NCBI GenBank assembly: GCA_903858975.1
Contig: CAIOKW010000340.1
Coordinates: forward strand, 1 to 11,651
Source: Oligoflexia bacterium
Lineage (GTDB): Bacteria; Bdellovibrionota; UBA1018; CAIMNF01
Direction: 5' to 3'
Length of the DNA: 11,651 nucleotides
Shown here: positions 11,244 through 11,651 of the stretch, one piece after another
Layout of the letters: each line of letters begins with the position of its first letter
Numbering within the stretch: position 1 is the stretch's first letter
Translations under genes and position numbers: made by a program
The notes under the pieces: generated by a model
The model's input: only the letters and a program-made list of their open reading frames with translations
Told to the model about the DNA's origin: nothing
Databases searched by the model: none

Positions 11244-11651
11244 ATGTTGGATGTTTTTTTACTCTTCTCAATTCCTGTAGGTGGCGGAATACCGGCCGGT
11301 GTTATACTTGCGAAGAGTAAGGGCATCAGCTGGATTGCAATGACAGTGCTGTATTTTATTTCTGATGTGGTATTTGCCTGTCTCTTTGAGCCGACGATGA
11401 AGTTCATTGTGCGTACAGGAAAACGTTCGCCGTTTTTTTCCCGAGTCATCGAGGCATTCAAACAATCCACCCAGAAAACGATTTCAAAGTATGGTTTGAG
11501 TCCAAGTCCCTTTTCGCTCGTGATGATTGCTTTTGGGGTCGATCCCATTACAGGGCGTGCGGCCACCGTGGCTGCCGGTCATGGATTTTTGTCCGGTTGG
11601 ACGCTTGCGATTATTGGCGACATGTTTTTTTTCTTGGTATTGATGAGTTCA
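11244..11651 (+). CDS. Polytopic inner-membrane protein, partial (3' end beyond window)
   Basis: An open frame from ATG 11244, preceded by AGGA at 11231-11234, runs 136 codons to the window end without a stop. Hydrophobic segments lie at about 3-22, 29-48, 89-111 and 115-135. Two Gly/Pro-rich turns, SIPVGGGIPAG (9-19) and GVDPITGRAATVAAG (98-112), recall the paired re-entrant loops of the small multidrug export or DedA-like families, but I cannot name the family with confidence. It starts 11 nt after dacB and is likely part of the same transcript. Its loop between the second and third segments is basic, so it probably faces the cytoplasm. Confidence 0.7.
   Translation, partial: MLDVFLLFSIPVGGGIPAGVILAKSKGISWIAMTVLYFISDVVFACLFEPTMKFIVRTGKRSPFFSRVIEAFKQSTQKTISKYGLSPSPFSLVMIAFGVDPITGRAATVAAGHGFLSGWTLAIIGDMFFFLVLMSS

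Noticed and set aside
10952..11566. A 204-codon minus-strand frame at the end of the window
   Set aside because: It is antisense to dacB and the membrane protein gene, its composition is low-information and no domain or ribosome site supports it.
1..11651. tRNA, rRNA, CRISPR, insertion sequence or prophage elements
   Set aside because: No cloverleaf, repeat-spacer array, transposase, integrase or terminal inverted repeats with target duplications were seen on either strand.

Overview
The window reads as chromosomal DNA of a motile Gram-negative bacterium with sigma-54 and (by promoter match) sigma-28 regulation. The mix of short flagellin, GrxD/BolA, EpmA, an NtrC-type two-component pair, small Ala/Lys-rich secreted protein and PBP4-type carboxypeptidase fits Bdellovibrionota or a related former deltaproteobacterial lineage. 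This placement is inference from gene content; no rRNA or other phylogenetic marker was compared.

Layout. Positions 1-1946 are a minus-strand block: trmB (tRNA m7G46 methyltransferase) and, upstream of it, a 277-residue flagellin gene. The flagellin gene has a sigma-28-like promoter, a leader with several GGA motifs and one hairpin-loop AAGGA (CsrA-type), and a 12-bp stem terminator candidate. A divergent plus-strand pair follows, bolA and the monothiol glutaredoxin grxD (2153-2723), an iron-sulfur trafficking module. It converges with epmA (2731-3726, minus), an EF-P lysine ligase homologue.

The region 3727-3904 between epmA and the next plus-strand gene is the most information-dense non-coding stretch. 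It holds a cluster of AACACT/AGTGTT half-sites with a perfect 16-bp dyad, then about 50 bp further on a good sigma-54 -24/-12 element, then a 5' UTR hairpin. These precede a 63-residue secreted Ala/Pro/Lys-rich protein that ends at a strong intrinsic terminator. The very next genes are a membrane histidine kinase and its NtrC-class sigma-54 activator, so the promoter, its possible activator site and a candidate activator lie side by side.

From 4193 to the window end, eight genes run on the plus strand with gaps of 11 nt or less or short overlaps: histidine kinase, response regulator, CoA-type Nudix hydrolase, small outer-membrane-barrel-like protein, DOMON-like protein, NamZ (DUF1343, exo-N-acetylmuramidase family), PBP4/DacB-type D,D-carboxypeptidase/endopeptidase, and the start of a polytopic membrane protein. 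The arrangement suggests one long operon coupling an envelope-sensing two-component system to peptidoglycan turnover. The functional coupling is inferred from position only.

No tRNA, rRNA, CRISPR array, insertion sequence, phage or plasmid signature was seen. Stretches without genes over about 150 bases are 834-993, 1828-2152 and 3727-3904; the elements they contain are listed individually.
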